A stretch of DNA of 64,000 nt from Timema cristinae. Lineage: Eukaryota > Arthropoda > Insecta > Phasmatodea > Timematidae. Positions 59,856 to 64,000 of this stretch are shown piece by piece. The stretch is from the NCBI GenBank assembly GCA_039000515.1, contig JBCFYV010011135.1, positions 14,088,376 through 14,152,375 of the forward strand, written 5' to 3'. A model generated the notes under the pieces. The model did not search any database. It saw only the letters and a list, made by a program, of their open reading frames with translations, and had not been told where the DNA came from. Numbering within the stretch: the first letter of the stretch is position 1; each line of letters opens with the position of its first letter. Made by a program: the position numbers and the translations under genes.

Positions 59856-60119
59856 AAAGTTTTATAAATGTTCACGGTTAACGTTGTGCATCGGTTTGCA
59901 AGTGTCATGCCACGGTTTTGCTCTATGTTGTAGCTCTGATCTTAATTTAAATACTCTGTACGTTAGGTATTTGTGTGAATAAAAATTATTCTTACCTTTA
60001 AGGTTGTCTTCATTTGGGTACTTGGGCTACTAATACAGAAAACAATGTTTTGTACTGTGATTTACTCTTGAAGCCAGTAATGGTTCTATTATTTAGCCTA
60101 CTAATATAATCCTCTTATT
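59856..60119. other. Non-coding spacer
   Basis: Has an AATAAA near 59980; no gene recognised. Confidence 0.4.
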
Positions 60120-60945
60120 TATGAATGGTGAAAACAGAAGTGTGTTACATTTATATCTCAAAATGTGGCGGGCCAGGTTGAACACAACTTTTCTAAATGT
60201 TATTGTATAGGGAAGTCTCAATTTTACCCCCACACATTAAATGTTATATAGCATGCCTAGTTTTAGAGCACAAATACTCATTTTCGTGCACATATGAGCA
60301 CAAACGAAGCTTAAACGAATGGTGAAAACAGAATTTTGTTCCATTGTTATTTTAAAATGTGGCGGGCCAGCTTGAACTCAATTTATCTACAGGTTATGGT
60401 ATAGGGAATACTCAAGTTAGCCCGCCACATTAATTGTCCTTTAGATTTTCTAATTTTAAAGAACAAATATTCATTTTGGGGCACATATGAGCACAAACAA
60501 AGCACAATTGAATGGTTGGAACTGAATTTTGATTTTTTTAAATGTGGCGGGCCAGCTTGAACACAATTTTTCTACAGGTTATGGTATAGGGAAGGCTCAA
60601 CCTAGCCCGCCACATTAAATGTTATATAGCATGCCTAATTTTAGAGATCAAATATTCATTTTCGGGCTCATATGGACACAAACAAAGCTTAAACAATGGG
60701 TGAAAACAGAATTTAGTTAGATTGATGTTTAAAAATGTGGCGGGCCAGCTTGGAATCAATTTTTCTACAGGTTATGGTATAGGGGAGACTCAAGTTAGCT
60801 CGCACATTAATAGTTATTTAGATTTTAAAATTTTAGAGCACACATATTCATTTTTGGACACATATAAGCACAAACAAAGGACAAAATAATCGCTAAAACA
60901 GAATGTTGTCATGTTTTGTTTTCAATATGTGGCGGGCTAGTGTGC
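60120..60945. repeat. Tandem repeat of about 190 bp, each unit with a long-range inverted repeat
   Basis: AATGTGGCGGGC starts at 60162, 60356, 60541 and 60734, with a variant near 60926 (spacing 185-194 bp). In each complete unit its exact or near-exact complement GCCCGCCACATT follows about 60 bases later, so every unit can fold. Other shared parts are CAGGTTATGGTATAGGG and GCACAAACRAAGC. Confidence 0.92.
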
Positions 60946-61009
60946 CCAAACCTCTCGTGGACCCATACAATGTTGTGGGAGACCATGTGTCTGCCCCCGT
61001 GGTCACCGG

Positions 61010-62080
61010 TGTCACGGCTAGGGGTCCGCGCGCCGGAGTTGGGGTGCGATACAAGTTCTAGTATAGGGGTTGTACGAAGAAAGTTGTCCGGTTGATGTTT
61101 TAACCCAAGTCTTTATTTGTGTCTTTGGTTGCGTTCCCCTCTTGGTCGGTCCGGTTACACAACTGTATCTCGAAAGCGAAACCCCCCATCTCCAATCCCG
61201 CGCATGACGGTGTCTCTATCCCCGATCAGCTCTGCCCACTCCCGGAACTGAGAGCCAACCGCTCATGAACCACTGACCCGTGTTTACCGGAGTCAGGAAA
61301 CCACTCTGCGCTCTCGAAGAGCGAGCCTTGCAACCTCGACGAGCGAGGCGCGGGGAGGTCGTGCGCAGCTAGCCACGCATTGCAGAAAGAGGGAGGGGGA
61401 ACGGGCAAACCGCGCTGCGTGCGGGCCCAAAGATGAGTGACGAGACACTCGGCACAGAGTCCCCGCCTAAAACTTAAGGGCAGGGCGGGAGGAGATGAGG
61501 TGTCCAAAGAAAGTAATATCAACCCAAAAATCCGGACCAACCAAGGAAACCCACAAAAACAATATCACATGTGATGAAATAATACAAAACAAGACAGCAG
61601 TAACTTATTAACAGAATGAAATATACCCTAATTCAAAATTTAACAACTACCAGATTTCGGTGCGCGCGCGCGCTAAAAATTAACCACCTATTCTAGAATT
61701 ACAACAGCGGAACTAATTACATCAATATAAATATATACATATTATAGAACAATGTCCAAAGAATATTACTCGAAGGACTTATGGTATAAATAACATGATT
61801 ATTAGAACGAACAGAATAAACAATATACACAATCGCTATCTCTGCCAAAATTCGGCAAATAACTGGAAATGCATTTTCTAGGAAAAAAAAAGAAACATAG
61901 AGATCCCGTTGGCTTAACACCAAGTCATTATAACTTATGTTCACTCTGTCCCTAGTTTACCCCGTATTATCTAGGAGAACTTATTATCGTCTTAGCGAAG
62001 AGCATTCACAACCTATTGTCATTATGCTGAGATATGTGGTACACGCAACATACGGAAATGAACAACAGCTCATAAATACA
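61010..62080 (-). repeat. Putative 3' LTR of the Gypsy element
   Basis: On the minus strand it starts TGTATTTATG directly after a polypurine stretch and ends GCCGTGACA, giving TG...CA ends and 1,071 bp. An AATAAA lies on the minus strand near 61110. The part at 61010-61500 is GC-rich. The partner LTR is outside the window, so borders are not proven. A 104-codon minus ORF at 61226-61540 is probably chance. Confidence 0.5.
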
Positions 62081-62082
62081 GA

Positions 62083-62094
62083 CTTTTCTTCTTC
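62083..62094 (-). other. Polypurine tract
   Basis: GAAGAAGAAAAG on the minus strand, between the end of pol and the putative LTR, where plus-strand DNA synthesis would start. Confidence 0.6.
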
Positions 62095-62151
62095 AAGAAA
62101 AACATACATATAAACCACAAGACAACTTAAGAACTAGGTTCACTCTCGGAG

Positions 62152-63156
62152 TCAGTGACAAGGTTTTAGTTGCGTGACATGGGCACGACGTGTAGCCAGA
62201 CCAGTTACAGGATCCAATAATTGGACCGTAACAGGGGGTGAGAAACTTGGATATGATCGTCGAAGCTGACCACCGGTAGTCCAACTTCGCCGTTTTGCCG
62301 TCAACCGCTCTACTGTAATTATGTAATTCGTATACGACTTTATCCCCGACCTTGTATGGTACCGGATACCTCCCTGCGTCGTACCTGCGTGCTACCTTAC
62401 TCTGTTTTTTTTTTCAGCTGGCATAAAGCTTCCCCCCACTCGGCCTCAATGAATCTTTCAGATTGTTCCTCCAAGGCTCCCGGGAGTATTTCCCATCTCA
62501 GGTTGATAGGAGAAAGTAAGTCATGCCCTAACGTCAAGGAGGAAGGGGTCTTCCTGTGACTGTCATGTACAGCGCTATTAAACGCTATTTGCAATGGCGT
62601 TAGGTTTTTATCCCAGTCCTTATGGTGAACGTGGTGAAAGGCAATCAAGGCGGCCTTGAGGTTCAGATGGAACCTTTCCACGTGCGAAGGTTGTGGATAG
62701 TAAGGGGTCGTGGTAACATGTTTTATACCATTGTTAAAACACAGATCCTCAAATATTTTGGATGTAAACTGGCTCGCGTTGTCGGACACCAGGATATGAG
62801 GGTACCCAAAGTTGCGAAACCAGGTAGCATCAAGAGCGTCAACTACCGAGTTGGAAGTCGCCACTCTCAATGGCGTCATCCACACAAACTTCGAGAAGCC
62901 ATCAACTATGGTAAGTAAAACGTGTGTCCTTTCCGTGACCTTGGTAAGGGACCGAACAGATCAATAAAAACTCTGTCAAGCGGGAAGCTAGCGACTCCTG
63001 AATTTAACATCCCGTATCGGCGATTCCTAGCAGGCTTAGCCCTAAGACACACCTCACATTTCCTAACCCAGTCCCGGATTTCCGCTTTCATCACTTTCCA
63101 ATAAAAATACAAACAAATCTTGCCTATGGTCTTGTTCGCACCTAAGTGCCCCCCCT
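62152..63156 (-). pseudogene. Gypsy Pol: integrase
   Basis: The integrase inserts element cDNA. Reading leftward from 63156: the zinc-binding part with GGHLGANKT and the pair CEVC (about 63055); the core with catalytic Asp in VDGFSKFVW (about 62905), Asp in LVSDNASQF (about 62785) and Glu in HVERFHLNLK (about 62675); then AFNSAVHDSHRKTPSSL. A C-terminal part (VGDKVVYELHN, YRWSASTIISKFLTP) ends at a stop at 62152-62154. Breaks: one frameshift where RNase H joins (about 63150), one near 62940, one in the T run at 62403-62415 and one near 62240. All three catalytic residues survive. Confidence 0.85.
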
Positions 63157-64000
63157 ACGGGGACTCGTGATAATACGCGAATATCATCCTAGCCAAATTA
63201 TAGGGAACGTAAACCTTCCAACCTGCACGACGGGTGGGTCGTATCAAGAGAGACCCGTTAAGCAGTTTAAGGTGATCGGGATTAGTCCTGTCTTCGCAAG
63301 ATTGAATCAGGTTCGACAACTCCGGATCCTTTCTCTGAGCTTCTCCGATCGGGGTAAACACCTTAGGGATCTTGCTCAATACGCCCAAAACTGCCTGGGC
63401 CACCTGAGGACCCACATTCCCAGGGATATCAGGTTCCTCAAACATGCGAGACAAGGAATCGGCTACTGGGTTGTCCGCCCCTGAAACATGGGCAATCTCG
63501 AATCTAAGTGACTGCAACTTTGCCACCCAACGTCCTATCTTTCCGATCTGCCTAGGATGTCTTAACAACCACGAGAGAGCCGAATTATCAGTATACAAGT
63601 CGAAAGGGTGATGTTCGAGATATTCTCTAAGCCGGTCGGTGGCGTACACTATTCCGAGGGCCTCCAACTCAAAGGTAGAATAGTTACGCTCATGAGGATG
63701 CAGAGTACGACTAGCGTACGCGGTCGGTTGAAGATACCCATCAGTCTCTTGGCAAAGAACGGCTCCCAATCCAGTCGAACAAGCATCAGTTTGGAGAACA
63801 AACTTTTTAGAAAAATCAGCCATCTTTAATACGGGGGCCCAGACAATGAACGCTTCAAGGCGTCAAAGGATGCCTGACACTCGAGAGACCAAACGAACGG
63901 AACTCCCTTTTTCTTTAAGTGGTACAAGGGTCCCGCCAAACTCGCCAATTTTGGAACGAACCTCCCAAAAAAACTTACCATACCGAGAAATCTGGAAAGT
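63157..64000 (-). pseudogene. Gypsy Pol: end of reverse transcriptase and RNase H (partial)
   Basis: Enters from the right edge in the thumb/connection region (FLGMVSFFGRFVPKLA, PLYHLKKKGVPFVW, FDALK). A one-base loss in a C run near 63833 shifts the frame just before the RNase H domain (63155-63823 open). RNase H removes the RNA strand of the hybrid; its acidic residues are visible in FVLQTDACSTGLGAVL, STFELEALG and LYTDNSALSWLL, followed by HVSGADNPVADSLSR, the usual end. The active-site YxDD of the polymerase lies outside the window. Single-base breaks could partly be assembly errors. Confidence 0.9.

Noticed and set aside
61226..61540. 104-codon minus ORF in the GC-rich LTR
   Set aside because: High GC makes stops rare; it has no motif and lies in the putative LTR.

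Overview
The window reads as repeat-rich, AT-rich arthropod nuclear DNA, most likely from an insect. Supporting signs are tRNA-derived SINEs with (TAA)n tails, degenerate TTAGG-type repeats, Gypsy, Copia, hAT, Harbinger and LINE remnants, spliced exons, and a 100-base N scaffold gap. No bacterial gene organisation is visible. I cannot name the species. I found no convincingly intact host gene; nearly every protein-like stretch is a broken transposable element or a pseudogene.

Layout. 0-5 kb: a decayed Copia element (half-tRNA primer site, Gag, zinc knuckle) abuts a reversed Gypsy gag-protease fragment. 6.1-7.1 kb: a decayed hAT (ZBED5-like) transposase on the minus strand. 8,149-14,837: a complete LTR element with near-identical 651/652-bp LTRs, a 4-bp GGGT target duplication and a coiled-coil Gag, but no pol. 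Its LTR carries two perfect trimeric heat-shock elements, a partial third, a CRE, an E-box and a TATA box, so it looks heat-inducible. 16-22 kb: a 72-bp minisatellite, SINEs, an inverted pair of dispersed repeats, a candidate first exon and a Helitron-like insert.

23,061-47,286: three exons of a short-chain dehydrogenase (retinol/17-beta-hydroxysteroid/3-hydroxybutyrate dehydrogenase-like) lie on the plus strand. Their splice phases agree, but two frameshifts, a missing middle exon and two stop codons, one replacing the catalytic tyrosine of YxxxK, mark it as a pseudogene. The 18.1-kb intron between its last two visible exons holds two blocks of a 32-bp satellite (about 12 kb in total). These blocks are one array split by a 4.4-kb DNA transposon, which itself contains a SINE. 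The left block shows higher-order repeats of about 1.3-1.4 kb. Much of the right block (about 39.9-45.15 kb) is full of short indels that look like assembly error.

46-57 kb: many copies of two SINE families that share one 3' tail, a LINE reverse-transcriptase fragment, and a second satellite with 171-176-bp monomers organised as a 521-bp trimer. 57-61 kb: a Harbinger transposase fragment, an unassigned 150-residue ORF and hairpin-bearing tandem repeats. 61-64 kb: the 3' part of a reversed Gypsy element (RNase H, integrase, putative LTR) that runs off the right edge.

Reading frames, splice phases and repeat periods were worked out by hand from the sequence. Family names rest on remembered motif patterns, not on searches.
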